Shown: in pieces, positions 27,174 through 37,190 of the stretch | How positions within the stretch are numbered: the stretch's first letter is position 1 | Layout of the letters: each line of letters starts with the position of its first letter | Notes under the pieces: model-generated | The model's database searches: none | The model's input: only the letters and a program-made list of their open reading frames with translations | What the model was told of the DNA's origin: nothing | Source of the DNA: Psychrobacter immobilis | Lineage (GTDB): Bacteria > Pseudomonadota > Gammaproteobacteria > Pseudomonadales > Moraxellaceae | Length of the DNA: 64,000 nucleotides | NCBI RefSeq assembly: GCF_904846235.1 | Contig: NZ_CAJGZN010000009.1 | Location: 1-64,000 of the forward strand | Reading direction: 5' to 3' | Position numbers and translations under genes: made by a program

Positions 27174-27983
27174 TTACTGTGCTGGTTCATCAAGCATCAT
27201 CAACTGCTCGCTGATAGCAACTGTATTGAAACCCGCATCAACGAACATAATCTCACCTGTGATACCAGATGCCCACGGCGACAATAAGAATAACGCAGCG
27301 TTACCTACTTCTGTCTGTGTGATATTGCGTTGTAATGGCGCAATTTTTTCGCTGATATCGAGCATTTTGCGGAAAGACTTAATGCCACTAGCCGCTAGCG
27401 TGCGGATAGGACCTGCAGATATCGCATTAACACGGATACCTTCACCGCCCATAGACGTTGCTAAATAACGAACACTGGCTTCTAAACTGGCTTTTGCCAT
27501 ACCCATGACATTATAGTTTGGCAATACTGAAATACTGCCTTCATAGGTCAAGGTTAACATAGAACCATGGCGCATCGCTAGTAACTCACGAGCCGCTTTT
27601 GCCAATGCAACGAAGCTATAGCTAGAGATGTCATGCGCGATGTGACTGCCTTCACGAGTCGTTGCGCTAACAAAATCCCCATCCAACTGATCCATAGGTG
27701 CAAAACCAATGGCATGTACCACACCATCAATACCGTCGCCCCAATGAGCAGTCACTTGCTTAAAGCACGCAGCAATTGACTCATCAGAAGCTACGTCACA
27801 TTCTAGAACCAAATCTGCTTCAAATTTTTCAGCGGCCATATCGACGCGTTTTTTGATTTTGTCATTCGGGTAAGTCAGAATTAGTGATGCCCCTTCGCGG
27901 TGCAGCGCTTCTGCGATAGCCCAAGCGATAGAGAGTTTACTTGCGATGCCAGTTACGACAAATCGTTGTCCTTGCAGTAGCAT
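27174..27983 (-). CDS. fabI: Enoyl-[acyl-carrier-protein] reductase (NADH)
   Basis: Catalyses the last reduction in each cycle of type II fatty-acid synthesis, turning trans-2-enoyl-ACP into acyl-ACP. The short-chain dehydrogenase fold is clear: cofactor motif [20 protein letters not shown] at the start, [15 protein letters not shown], and the catalytic Tyr157-x6-Lys164 in [14 protein letters not shown]. The C-terminal motif [11 protein letters not shown] matches FabI. At 269 residues the length is normal. It is the enzyme class inhibited by triclosan. AAGGA lies well placed before the ATG at 27983. It is transcribed alone and ends at a palindromic terminator. Confidence 0.97.
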   Translation of the reverse strand: MLLQGQRFVVTGIASKLSIAWAIAEALHREGASLILTYPNDKIKKRVDMAAEKFEADLVLECDVASDESIAACFKQVTAHWGDGIDGVVHAIGFAPMDQLDGDFVSATTREGSHIAHDISSYSFVALAKAARELLAMRHGSMLTLTYEGSISVLPNYNVMGMAKASLEASVRYLATSMGGEGIRVNAISAGPIRTLAASGIKSFRKMLDISEKIAPLQRNITQTEVGNAALFLLSPWASGITGEIMFVDAGFNTVAISEQLMMLDEPAQ

Positions 27984-28509
27984 AAGATTTCCTTTTGAAT
28001 CAATCGAGATGATTTAGAATAAGAATTTATTTAGAGTAATTAGAAGATTGAGACTACTAAATAGTACAAATGAAAAGATGAGTTATTATACACGAATTAA
28101 TTTAAGTAAACAGTCGTAAACTGTATTTGGTGCTTGTTATTAGATCGACTGATACAAACAACTAATAACGTCAAAATGACTAATAGCAACTTATCACTTG
28201 AAGTAGTATCGACAATGAGAGTTTTTCGTGAGTTATTAGATTGCATTTTAGCATCAACGCTTCAAGATAAAATACTCAGGCTATAGTAGTTTGCTTATTT
28301 TATGAAAAAATCGCACTTCGAATATTAACACTACAACCGTTTCGATTAAGCACCAAACGCTCCTTTATTGATTAAAGACTCAACTGCTAGCCACAGCAGT
28401 ATGAAGTTCAGCAGATTTCGAGTATAATCACAGCCCTTCCCAGCTTGCACAATTTTTATAAGAGTCCTCACACGATAGGATTCAACGTTAAGCTACACCC
28501 ACATTTTGG
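27984..28509. other. Divergent intergenic region between fabI and folE
   Basis: 526 bases without a gene. An inverted repeat ACAGT-N5-ACTGT lies at 28110-28124, 126 bases upstream of fabI, and 8-base arms GTTATTAG / CTAATAAC flank an 18-base spacer near 28136-28170. A TATAAT-like box lies near 28423 for folE. None of these can be tied to a known regulator by eye. Confidence 0.45.
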
Positions 28510-29121
28510 ATGGCTGCCAAACTTATGAGTAACACCCCCATCATAATCCCAGATTATAAAGAAAGTACCGAATCTTATCGCCAACTGATTGCTTCAACTG
28601 GCGAAGACTTAGATCGTCCGGGTTTGCTAGATACGCCTGTACGTGCTGCAAAGGCCTTTGCCCATCTGACCCAAGGCTATCATCAAAGTATAGATGAAGT
28701 GGTCAATGATGCTGTGTTCCCATCAGCGAATCGCGAGCTGGTACTGGTACAGAACATTGAATTTTATTCACTGTGTGAGCATCATATGCTACCGTTCCAT
28801 GGTGTCGCTCATATCGGTTACTTACCTGACGGCCAAGTACTAGGACTGTCAAAATTTGCCCGTATCGTCGATATGTTTGCCCGTCGTTTGCAGATACAAG
28901 AAAACCTAAGTGAGCAGATTGCGCAGACCATTATGGATGTTACTGGCTGCCGCGGCGTAGCAGTCGTTATGGATGCATCGCACATGTGTATGATGATGCG
29001 CGGTGTTAGCAAACAACATTCAACCACGCGTAGTACCGCGATGCTTGGCGAATATCAACACAATAATCAAGCCCGTAATGAATTTTTGGGTGCGGTACCT
29101 AAGCGTCAGCCAGCGTTTTAA
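28510..29121 (+). CDS. folE: GTP cyclohydrolase I, type IA
   Basis: Converts GTP to 7,8-dihydroneopterin triphosphate, the first step of folate synthesis. The 203-residue protein shows the zinc-binding and catalytic signature [21 protein letters not shown] (around residues 82-102), then [18 protein letters not shown], and [19 protein letters not shown] with the third zinc cysteine. These define the classic zinc type rather than FolE2. Two starts are possible, ATG at 28510 and ATG at 28525; neither has a strong ribosome-binding sequence. A strong terminator follows. Confidence 0.97.
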   Translation: MAAKLMSNTPIIIPDYKESTESYRQLIASTGEDLDRPGLLDTPVRAAKAFAHLTQGYHQSIDEVVNDAVFPSANRELVLVQNIEFYSLCEHHMLPFHGVAHIGYLPDGQVLGLSKFARIVDMFARRLQIQENLSEQIAQTIMDVTGCRGVAVVMDASHMCMMMRGVSKQHSTTRSTAMLGEYQHNNQARNEFLGAVPKRQPAF

Positions 29122-29157
29122 GTCGCTGTTAGTTGCTTAGACTGTTGTGAATAACAA

Positions 29158-29198
29158 CCAAATAAAAAGGACGCATCATATGCGTCCTTTTTATTTGG
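29158..29198. terminator. Bidirectional terminator between folE and msrAB
   Basis: Eighteen-base perfect arms (29158-29175 and 29181-29198) around the five-base loop tcata, with the core GGACGCA / TGCGTCC and A/T-rich ends. It serves the convergent folE and msrAB genes. Confidence 0.92.
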
Positions 29199-29219
29199 CT
29201 GAGCGGTAGAAAAATCGTA

Positions 29220-30434
29220 CTAACTCACTGGCTTTACATCATCTACCCAATCACCATAACCAGCAGCTTCCATATCTGCAAGCGGAATAAAGCGGAGCGC
29301 TGCTGAATTCATGCAATAGCGCTTGCCAGTCGGTGCTGGACCGTCGTCAAATACATGTCCCACGTGTGAGTCCGCGTAACGGCTACGAATTTCAGTACGA
29401 GTTCCAAATATTCCTCGATCTGGCTTTTCAACCACTAAGCTCGTATCCAATGGGCGAGTAAAGCTCGGCCAGCCCGTACCAGATTTATATTTATCACGCG
29501 AAGAATACAGTGGCTCACCAGATACGACGTCTACATATAATCCAGGCGCTTTATTATCCCAGTACTCATTATCAAAGGCACGCTCGGTCCCTTCTTTTTG
29601 GGTGACTTTGTACTGAATATCACTAAGCGATTTCTTTAGCGCATCTTGTGAAGGTTTTACAAATGTATCTGGGTTAAAACCTTTGCTTACTTTACTATCT
29701 GATGTGTTATTCGACGTCACTTGCTGTGTGCTATCTGCTTCGGGCGTAAACTTACTAAAATCAAGCTCATAGTTTTTACCATAGACACTCTCGATAAATT
29801 GATAGCGACCAGAATTGAAGGTATAAGCTTTATAGCGTAGCGGGTTCTTTTTATAGTAATCTTGATGATACTCTTCAGCAGGATAAAAAGTGCTAGCAGG
29901 AACAATCTCGATCACTACTGGCTTTTCATACACACCAGATGCTTGCAGTGATTGCTTGGCCGCTTCTGCGATATGCTTTTCTTGCGCATTGTTATAAAAA
30001 ATCGCTGGACGATACTGTGTGCCGCGATCAACATACTGCCCTTTATCATCAGTAGGATCAGCGATTCTCCATAGCGCCTGTACTATGCCATTGTAAGTAA
30101 TTTTTTTAGGATCATAATACACCTGCGCTGCCTCGGTATGCCCAGTACCACCTGCTGACACCTGCTTGTAGGTTGGGTTTTCAGCGGTGCCACCCGTATA
30201 GCCAGACACGACTTCTACCACGCCAGGGATTTTTTCATAACCTGCTTCAACACACCAGAAACATCCACCCGCTACCGTGGCTACTGCCAATCCTGGCGTA
30301 GTCGGTGCATATGGGTTAGCGGCAGTTGTATTCTTTACAGTAGAGCTGTTTTCAGTTGATGCGCAGCCTGCGTAAATCGCACTACTCGCTATGATAAATA
30401 ACCCTATAATTTTAGATGGTAATATGCGATTCAT
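29220..30434 (-). CDS. msrAB: Fused peptide methionine sulfoxide reductase MsrA-MsrB, predicted lipoprotein
   Basis: Repairs both S- and R-forms of methionine sulfoxide in exported proteins. Residues 1-24 are a lipoprotein signal with lipobox IYAGC, so the enzyme is probably attached to a membrane outside the cytoplasm. The MsrA domain (about 50-215) has the catalytic Cys58 in AGGCFWCVE and the GYTGG and HxEAxxVxYDP-type blocks. The MsrB domain (about 265-395) has [24 protein letters not shown] and the catalytic Cys in [12 protein letters not shown]. The paired CxxC zinc motifs of many MsrB enzymes are absent. There is no thioredoxin-like domain, unlike PilB of Neisseria. AGGAG lies before the ATG. 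Confidence 0.95.
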   Translation of the reverse strand: MNRILPSKIIGLFIIASSAIYAGCASTENSSTVKNTTAANPYAPTTPGLAVATVAGGCFWCVEAGYEKIPGVVEVVSGYTGGTAENPTYKQVSAGGTGHTEAAQVYYDPKKITYNGIVQALWRIADPTDDKGQYVDRGTQYRPAIFYNNAQEKHIAEAAKQSLQASGVYEKPVVIEIVPASTFYPAEEYHQDYYKKNPLRYKAYTFNSGRYQFIESVYGKNYELDFSKFTPEADSTQQVTSNNTSDSKVSKGFNPDTFVKPSQDALKKSLSDIQYKVTQKEGTERAFDNEYWDNKAPGLYVDVVSGEPLYSSRDKYKSGTGWPSFTRPLDTSLVVEKPDRGIFGTRTEIRSRYADSHVGHVFDDGPAPTGKRYCMNSAALRFIPLADMEAAGYGDWVDDVKPVS

Positions 30435-30500
30435 AAAAATCTCCTAAGCGTAATGTCCTTTAAATATCCTAACGCTTTTGTATCACTGAAACATTCCTAT

Positions 30501-30519
30501 ACTGTAATATATTTACAGT
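30501..30519. promoter_or_regulatory. Palindrome upstream of msrAB, candidate operator
   Basis: Seven-base arms ACTGTAA and TTACAGT separated by TATAT, centred about 75 bases upstream of the msrAB start. The arrangement suits a dimeric regulator, but no known regulator can be assigned. The spacing is one base longer than a LexA CTGT-N8-ACAG box. Confidence 0.4.
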
Positions 30520-30713
30520 TTATTAAGATATTTTTTATCAACTGAGTGCAATCACAAGATAAATTAGACGATTATTTGATAACGATTATATATTTTAGTA
30601 TGAGTTAACTATAGAAATAAAACGGAAACTTTATTACCTCAATGCATTAAAAAAGCCCATCCTCCAAAGAGTAATAGACTTTTTTATTTTAATATCACTA
30701 GCTCTATAAAAAA

Positions 30714-32018
30714 CTATGACGCTGTTTCATTATTACTATCAGCACGTTCATCACTAGCCTGCTTAATCTTCGTTAGAATTTCCTTGATTTCAGCGGCTGA
30801 TAGATAAGTTGGCACGGCATAAGTATCGCTGACTTCTTTTGCAGCTGCCTTTGCGATATCATTAAAGTCGCTAGTTTGCATACCATTGACAGTTGGATCA
30901 ATATTTAGATCTGCAATCAAGCCTCTAACTTGCGCAATCAGGTTATCTGATATCTCACTATCGCCATTAGCTGCTTGACCATTCTGTACCATACCGGTTC
31001 TTTTAGCCAATGCAGCCAGTCTCTTTTTGCTCGCTTTGCGATTGACGTCAAGTACATAAGGCAACACGATGGCGTTGGCACGACCATGAGGAATACTATA
31101 GTAAGCGCCTAACTGATGCGCGATAGCATGCACATAACCCAGACCTGCTTTGTTAAAGGCGATCCCGCCGTAATGAGCAGCAATACCCATCTCTTCTCTT
31201 GCTTTTAGATTGCCACCGTCTTTATAAGCTAGTGGTAGATAATGCATAACAGACTTTACGGCAGAGGCTGCATAATAATCTGTCTCTACGCTGGCATTGG
31301 CACTCATCCATGCTTCTAAAGCATGGGTCAATACATCAATACCAGTATCTGCGGTGATATGGGCTGGCATGCCTTTCATGATAACTGGGTCAATCGCTGC
31401 GGCTAGCGGTACCATTCTTGGGTCGATAGACAATGCTTTTTGGTGCGTTTTATCGTCCGATACTACTGCACCAAGTGTCGCCTCTGAACCCGTGCCAGCC
31501 GTCGTTGGTACGCAGTATAACGGAGTCGCGGGCTTTCTTGCTTTAAGAATACCGATTAGCTGCTTTGGCTTGCACTTGTTGCCTTGAGACATGGCAATCA
31601 TTTTGGCCGCATCGATCACTGAGCCGCCGCCAATGGCTACGATAGAGTCACAATTGGCTTCTATAGACTGACGTAGCCCTTCTTCAACTACCTTAAAAGT
31701 AGGATCTGGCGTAATGCCGTCATAGATGTGATAACTGATATTTTTCGCATCTAGATAATCAGTGACTTTTGCAGGTATACCCAGTTCGTTGAGCACTGTA
31801 TCCGTGACAATAAACACATTGGTGTTGCCTTCATTGATAAGCATATCGCATAGCTCATCGCAGGCAGTCTCACCAACGAATAACATTGGTCTTCTTATAG
31901 GTATCACATAAGACACTGCTTTTAATACCTTTGCCCGAGTCTTAGCGACAGCCAAATAACCAGCATGCTGCAAACTGTTGTTCTTTACCAATTTAGTAAT
32001 ACTATTTTGTGTTTTCAT
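30714..32018 (-). CDS. Iron-containing alcohol dehydrogenase (group III)
   Basis: Predicted NAD(P)-dependent dehydrogenase. The cofactor motif IVAIGGGSVIDAAKMIA (about residues 110-126) and the metal-binding segments DVLTHALEAWMS and HAIAHQLGAYYSIPHGRANA carry the expected Asp/His ligands. At 434 residues it is slightly longer than usual, with an N-terminal helix of about 40 residues. I chose the ATG at 32018: AAGGA lies about 11 bases upstream, while the start at 32057 would add 13 residues without support. The substrate (an alcohol, aldehyde or diol) cannot be told. It lies 274 bases downstream of yejF on the same strand. Confidence 0.92.
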   Translation of the reverse strand: MKTQNSITKLVKNNSLQHAGYLAVAKTRAKVLKAVSYVIPIRRPMLFVGETACDELCDMLINEGNTNVFIVTDTVLNELGIPAKVTDYLDAKNISYHIYDGITPDPTFKVVEEGLRQSIEANCDSIVAIGGGSVIDAAKMIAMSQGNKCKPKQLIGILKARKPATPLYCVPTTAGTGSEATLGAVVSDDKTHQKALSIDPRMVPLAAAIDPVIMKGMPAHITADTGIDVLTHALEAWMSANASVETDYYAASAVKSVMHYLPLAYKDGGNLKAREEMGIAAHYGGIAFNKAGLGYVHAIAHQLGAYYSIPHGRANAIVLPYVLDVNRKASKKRLAALAKRTGMVQNGQAANGDSEISDNLIAQVRGLIADLNIDPTVNGMQTSDFNDIAKAAAKEVSDTYAVPTYLSAAEIKEILTKIKQASDERADSNNETAS

Positions 32019-32291
32019 GAGCACAAAAATCCTTTTTAATGATGGTTTTAACGGCAATAAAGACCGTTTTGGGCAGCCAGTTAAATATTACTAATTTACG
32101 AGCGCCAAAATGTATAAAGATACGTATCACAGCATTATAAAATGGGCAGCTCTCTAAAATTATTGTACCACTGCTTTTTTCAATATGTCGCTATTATTAT
32201 GAACTGCGATGTGTCAATTTTATACCAAGCCGCTTATTTTAGTCGCTTAATTTAATTGATCAGTCTCAGTGGCTACAGTAAGTCGTTTAAA

Positions 32292-33971
32292 CTAGTCAGT
32301 ACTTGCCTTTAACAGTTGCTGAGTGTAAGCATGTTGTGGGTGATTAAAGAGATCTTCGGTACGTCCAGATTCTACGCAAATGCCTTGTTTTAACACCATA
32401 ATATGCTGACACAGTGCACGTACTACCTTGAGATCATGACTGATAAAAACATAGCTGATTTGCAGTCTTTCTTGAATTTCACGTAATAAACTAACTACTG
32501 TGACCTGTGTGGTACTGTCGAGCGCAGAGGTCGGCTCATCTAATATAAGTAAGCTTGGTTTCATAATGAGTGCACGCGCCAGTGCCACGCGTTGACGCTG
32601 GCCACCTGACAGCTCATGAGGATAACGCTGCGCAAATGCTAAAGGCAGATGTACCGTAGCAAGACTATCTAGCACCGCTTGCTGACGGGCAACTTTTTCC
32701 ACGTCTTGTACCAGCAATCCTTCTTCCACGATTTGCATGACCGTCATACGCGGATTAATACTGGCAAATGGATCCTGAAATACCATCTGTATCTGCGAGC
32801 GGAAGTCACGTAGCGCTTTTTTGGACAATGCTGAGACATCTTGATCATTGACCACTATCTGCCCATTCACACGTGCTTGGTTGCTCAGTAGTTGGCTAAG
32901 CGCCAACGCAATGGTGGTTTTACCGGAGCCAGACTCACCGACGATACCCAATGCCTGACCTTTTTGCAGTGTCATATCGACATCTTTGACCGCATCGAAC
33001 CAGCGCTTGGTACCACCAAGCAGACCTTTTTCAATTGGGAACTGTACATTAAGACACTTCACTTCTAATACGCTTGATTGTTTATCTGCGTTATCGTCTT
33101 TTATGGTTAATGCCTGCCCAAAGTCTTGCTTGATAAGTGTGCGAGTATAATCGGCCTTAGGCTGATCAAATACCGAAGATGTTTTACCCTGTTCAATCGT
33201 TTGACCTTGGCGCATAACGATGATCTCATCACTATAGCGCCTGACCAGATTGAGATCATGACTGATTAATATCATCGCCATATTGTGCTTGCGTTTGAGA
33301 TCATCTAGTAGCGCCAAAATCTCATGCTGCAAGGTAACATCGAGCGCAGTCGTTGGCTCATCAGCAATTAGGATATCAGGCTTCTGAGCCAATGCCATGG
33401 CTATCATCACTCGCTGACGCTGACCACCCGATAACTCATGTGGATAACGGTTCAACTTGTCAGCAGGATCTGTAATATTGACATCATTTAGCAAAGCGAT
33501 ACTGGTTTCTCGCCATTGCTTTTTAGGTACGCCGCTTAGACGCAACGATTCAGCAATTTGTTTAGCAACCGTATGTAAAGGATTTAATGCGGTCATCGGT
33601 TCTTGAAATACCATACCGATACGCTGTCCACGAATAGACCGCAGTGCAGCATTACGCGCCTTATCATTCGCTATGGGCAAGGTAGACATACCTGCCGTAT
33701 TTGCAAGCTGTACCACACCCGTGATGGTCAAACTATCAGGTAACAGACCTAATAGCGCAAGACTGGCGATCGATTTGCCCGAGCCTGACTCACCAACGAT
33801 AGCCAAAGTTTGTCCTTGTTTTAGCTTATAAGACAGCGCATCAACTAATTGAACACCTGTAGCAGTCGTGATACCTAAACTATCCACTGTCAGCATAAGC
33901 TTATCTTGTGCACGATGAAGACTTTCATTTGGCGCATTGCTGTGCTTGGTGGCGACAATATTTTTAGTCAT
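32292..33971 (-). CDS. yejF: Peptide ABC transporter, fused double ATP-binding protein
   Basis: Energises import of peptides through the YejBE channel. Two nucleotide-binding domains are fused: each has Walker A GESGSGKS or GESGSGKT, the ABC signature LSGGQRQR and a D-loop region (ADEPTTALD, LDEPTSALD). The linker after the first domain and the C-terminal tail carry the oligopeptide-type extension HPQHAYTQQLL. From the ATG at 33971 it has 559 residues; the longer reading frame from 34001 would overlap yejE. GAGG precedes the ATG, which lies one base past the yejE stop codon. It is the last gene of the transporter operon. Confidence 0.95.
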   Translation of the reverse strand: MTKNIVATKHSNAPNESLHRAQDKLMLTVDSLGITTATGVQLVDALSYKLKQGQTLAIVGESGSGKSIASLALLGLLPDSLTITGVVQLANTAGMSTLPIANDKARNAALRSIRGQRIGMVFQEPMTALNPLHTVAKQIAESLRLSGVPKKQWRETSIALLNDVNITDPADKLNRYPHELSGGQRQRVMIAMALAQKPDILIADEPTTALDVTLQHEILALLDDLKRKHNMAMILISHDLNLVRRYSDEIIVMRQGQTIEQGKTSSVFDQPKADYTRTLIKQDFGQALTIKDDNADKQSSVLEVKCLNVQFPIEKGLLGGTKRWFDAVKDVDMTLQKGQALGIVGESGSGKTTIALALSQLLSNQARVNGQIVVNDQDVSALSKKALRDFRSQIQMVFQDPFASINPRMTVMQIVEEGLLVQDVEKVARQQAVLDSLATVHLPLAFAQRYPHELSGGQRQRVALARALIMKPSLLILDEPTSALDSTTQVTVVSLLREIQERLQISYVFISHDLKVVRALCQHIMVLKQGICVESGRTEDLFNHPQHAYTQQLLKASTD

Positions 33972-33972
33972 A

Positions 33973-35085
33973 TTAAGAACGCCTCGGATCAAATGCATCA
34001 CGTAGCGCTTCGCCGACGAAAATGAGCAATGACAAAATAAAGGTCAAACTAAAGAATCCTGACAAGGCAAGCCATGGTGCATCCAGGTTGTTCTTCCCTT
34101 GTACCATTAGCTCACCAAGAGACGGCGAGCCAGGTGGCAATCCATATCCCAAGAAATCCAGCGCAGTCAAAGCGATAATATTGGCCGTTAGAATAAATGG
34201 CAACTGCGATAAGCTAGAAGCTAACGCATTGGGTAAGATATGTCTGAGCATGATTTGGCTGTCCGAAACGCCTAAATTGCGTGCAGCTCGCACATAGTCA
34301 AAGTTGCGGGCTCGCAAAAACTCTGCCCGTACCAAACCAACCAGTCCCATCCAACCGAACAGTAGCATCATGGCAAACAGCATAATAATGCTAGGACTAA
34401 ACAGACTGACCAAAATAATAATCATAAATAGCTGAGGCATACCGCCCCATACTTCCATAAATCGCTGCCCTGCTAAATCTACCCAGCCGCCATAATAACC
34501 TTGTACCGCACCGACGATAATCCCAATCAGTGCACCCGCAAGCGTCAAGGCCAGACCAAACAGTAACGACACTCGCATACCATAAAGTATCCGTGCCAGC
34601 ACATCACGTCCCATATCATCAGTACCAAGCCAGTTCTGAGCATTGGGTGCTGCTGGATAAGGCAGACCAAGCTCGACGTTGGGCGTCTGGTCGGCAAACG
34701 GAATAGGCGGCATTATATAAAACCCTTGCTCATCAATCAGCGACTGCACTGCAGGGTCTTTATAATTGGTTTCGGTCTCAAATACACCGCCAAACGTCGT
34801 TTCAGGATAGGCCTTTAATACCGGAAAGTAATAATCGCCTTGATATTGAACCAGTAAAGGTTTGTCATTGGCAATGACGTTAGCTGCCATACAAATAACA
34901 AATATCACTGCGAAAACAAACAGCGATATCACCCCAAGTCTATTTTGACGAAAGCGATTGAGTCGTGCTTGCCAGATAGGGTTCAAGCGTTGCTTTTTTG
35001 TGGTAGATAGCTGCTCAGGCATTGGCGCTTTATCTGGTTCGCTATTAATAGTACTGCGATTTGGTGAAGGTTGATTATTTGACAT
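33973..35085 (-). CDS. yejE: Peptide ABC transporter permease YejE
   Basis: Second membrane subunit of the oligopeptide importer. The 370-residue protein has a polar N terminus, one helix at about residues 50-70, a large periplasmic loop, and the permease core with the EAA-type motif (EFLRARNFDYVRAARNLGVSDSQI, about residues 255-278), then FLGYGLPPGSPSLGELMVQG before the last helix. LGTDDMGRDVLARILYG is the DppC/OppC-class signature. It shares one base with the upstream yejB stop codon and is followed almost directly by yejF, so the three genes are one transcript. Confidence 0.95.
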   Translation of the reverse strand: MSNNQPSPNRSTINSEPDKAPMPEQLSTTKKQRLNPIWQARLNRFRQNRLGVISLFVFAVIFVICMAANVIANDKPLLVQYQGDYYFPVLKAYPETTFGGVFETETNYKDPAVQSLIDEQGFYIMPPIPFADQTPNVELGLPYPAAPNAQNWLGTDDMGRDVLARILYGMRVSLLFGLALTLAGALIGIIVGAVQGYYGGWVDLAGQRFMEVWGGMPQLFMIIILVSLFSPSIIMLFAMMLLFGWMGLVGLVRAEFLRARNFDYVRAARNLGVSDSQIMLRHILPNALASSLSQLPFILTANIIALTALDFLGYGLPPGSPSLGELMVQGKNNLDAPWLALSGFFSLTFILSLLIFVGEALRDAFDPRRS

Positions 35086-36155
35086 TAGCGCCCCTCAAAG
35101 TCAATACGAGGATCGATTAAGTGATAGCTCAAATCACTGATTAACTGCAGTAGCAGCCCCACTAAGGTAAAGATAAATAGTGTGCCAAATATCACTGGAT
35201 AATCGCGTTGTTGAATGGCTTCAAAACCTAGTAAACCGAGGCCATCAAGTTTAAAGATAATTTCAATCAAAAAGTTACCGGCAAAGAAGATACCAACGAT
35301 AGCGGCCGGAATACCTGCGATAATAATCAACATCGCATTGCGAAAAACATGTCCGTATAGTACTTGACGCTCACCTAAGCCTTTAGCACGAGCAGTGAGT
35401 ACATACTGTTTGCCCAGCTCCTCTAAAAAGCTGAATTTGGTCAGATAGGTCAAACCTGCAAAACCGCCTACAGTACTTGCCAGCAGCGGTAACGCCAAAT
35501 GCCAAAAATAATCTTTTACTTTACCAAGCGCGCTTAGCTGATCAAAATTTTCGGACGTCAGTCCCTGTAATGGAAAGATATTCCAATAGCTGCCACCTGC
35601 AAAGAAAACCAGTAAAATCACTGCGAAGACAAACACAGGTATTGCATGTCCGATCGCTAGCAGCATAGCAGTGGCTTTATCAATGCCTGAGCCATGATGC
35701 ATCGCTTTATAGACGCCTAGCGGAATAGCGATCATATAGATGAGCAACGTACTCCACAGCCCAAGCGATATCGAGACTGGCAGCTTCTCTATGATAAGAT
35801 CGGTCACCGACTGCCCTTTAAAAAACGACTCACCAAAATCTAGCTGAGCGTAGTTCTTTAGCATGAGCCAAAATCGCTCTGGAGCGGATTTATCAAAGCC
35901 ATATTGAGCATTGATCGCAGCGACCATCTCCTCAGAGAGACCACGCGTGCCTTGATAAGTACTGTCGTTGCCACCTGCACTGCCCGCACCAATATTACCG
36001 CCAAGCGCATTATCTTTTGCGCCCTGCTCAATAAGTGCCAGCTGCTGCTCAACAGGCCCGCCCGGTGCCGCCTGTACGATCACAAAATTGGCAAGCAATA
36101 TCAAAAATAGTGTCGGCAATATCAGTAGTAGTCTTTTTAAGATATAACGACCCAT
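35085..36155 (-). CDS. yejB: Peptide ABC transporter permease YejB
   Basis: First membrane subunit of the importer, DppB/OppB class. Features of the 356-residue protein: N-terminal helix with LLLILPTLFLILLANFVIVQ, then GGPVEQQLA typical of YejB, six core helices, and the EAA-type segment VLTARAKGLGERQVLYGHVFRNA. The C terminus ends in DLSYHLIDPRIDFEGR. AGGA lies about ten bases upstream of the ATG at 36155. A periplasmic insertion rich in Gly, Ser and Ala (about residues 45-70) is longer than in Escherichia coli. The gene is 103 bases downstream of gloB. Confidence 0.95.
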   Translation of the reverse strand: MGRYILKRLLLILPTLFLILLANFVIVQAAPGGPVEQQLALIEQGAKDNALGGNIGAGSAGGNDSTYQGTRGLSEEMVAAINAQYGFDKSAPERFWLMLKNYAQLDFGESFFKGQSVTDLIIEKLPVSISLGLWSTLLIYMIAIPLGVYKAMHHGSGIDKATAMLLAIGHAIPVFVFAVILLVFFAGGSYWNIFPLQGLTSENFDQLSALGKVKDYFWHLALPLLASTVGGFAGLTYLTKFSFLEELGKQYVLTARAKGLGERQVLYGHVFRNAMLIIIAGIPAAIVGIFFAGNFLIEIIFKLDGLGLLGFEAIQQRDYPVIFGTLFIFTLVGLLLQLISDLSYHLIDPRIDFEGR

Positions 36156-36258
36156 AATGGCGACTTCCTAAATAAAGAGAGATAGCAATGACGTTCAGCA
36201 GCGAATTGTGGTGTATTAAATAGGTGCTTAAAAGCAAACTATTTGTTAAAAACTTACT

Positions 36259-37038
36259 TTAAAAGTTGTTTTTCAGCTCACGTAACGCTGCAAATACCGT
36301 TAACGACTTCTCATCATCGATAGACATTTTGGATTTTACTCCTTCGATTACGCTCGGCTCTTGCGTACGTAAAAACACGTTTACCGCACGCTCATGCTCT
36401 AGTGTCACTGGCAGCGTTGCCATGCCTTGTTCAGTTTGCGCCTCTGCTCGTGCTAAGGCTTGCTGCATCGCTTCGTTGTCAGGTTCTATAGACAGACCAA
36501 AACGTAGGTTACTGGCCGTATATTCATGTGCCGGATACAGTAGCGCCTCATGAGGCAACCCGTTCAAACGCTTAAAGCTCTCATGCAATTGCTCAATCGT
36601 ACCAGTAAAGACACGCCCGCAACCTGCACTAAACAACGTATCACCGCAGAAGCAGTGCTTTTGCCCATCGATATCTAAGATATAAGCCATATGGCTAGCG
36701 GTATGCCCTGACACATCCCAGACTTGCGCAGAGCAGCCCCATGCGCTCACTGTGCTACCATCTTTGATAGTTTGATCTTCATCGACGCCATGCTCACTAT
36801 GCGCAACCAGATGAGTCATCGGATACGATTCCTGTAACTCTGCGACGCCGCCGATATGATCATGATGATGGTGAGTCGTCCAAATCGAGGTTAGCTCAAG
36901 CTCATGCGTCTCTAGATAATCAATGACCGGCTGGGCTTGACCTGGATCAATGACAATCGCCTGCTTATTATTTTCATTAATCAATGTCCAGATATAGTTA
37001 TCGCTAAATGCTTTGATTGGGTGAATACGGATACTCAT
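36259..37038 (-). CDS. gloB: Hydroxyacylglutathione hydrolase (glyoxalase II)
   Basis: Hydrolyses S-lactoylglutathione to lactate and glutathione in methylglyoxal detoxification. The metallo-beta-lactamase motif THHHHDHIGG lies at about residues 55-64, with further ligands in SGHTASHMAYI, CGDTLFSAGCGRVF and PAHEYT. The 259-residue length and the C-terminal HxAGH-type substrate-binding domain fit GloB. AAGGA precedes the ATG at 37038. It lies between yejA and yejB on the same strand, a position unrelated to its known role, so it may be co-transcribed with the transporter by chance or shared regulation. Confidence 0.95.
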   Translation of the reverse strand: MSIRIHPIKAFSDNYIWTLINENNKQAIVIDPGQAQPVIDYLETHELELTSIWTTHHHHDHIGGVAELQESYPMTHLVAHSEHGVDEDQTIKDGSTVSAWGCSAQVWDVSGHTASHMAYILDIDGQKHCFCGDTLFSAGCGRVFTGTIEQLHESFKRLNGLPHEALLYPAHEYTASNLRFGLSIEPDNEAMQQALARAEAQTEQGMATLPVTLEHERAVNVFLRTQEPSVIEGVKSKMSIDDEKSLTVFAALRELKNNF

Positions 37039-37190
37039 GTTAAATCCTTACCGGTAGTTATTTTTGTTACGTGTTATTTTAAATTATTTAATCTAACTGT
37101 TATCTGATAGCAATAGCATATATTCGATAAAAACAGCATATATGCTCAGCTGTCCGTTGTTATCGGGTCAAACCTCATAGTAAAAACTGT

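Noticed and set aside
30501..30519. LexA (SOS) box upstream of msrAB
   Set aside because: CTGT and ACAG are separated by nine rather than eight bases, msrAB is not an SOS gene, and Moraxellaceae generally lack classical LexA.
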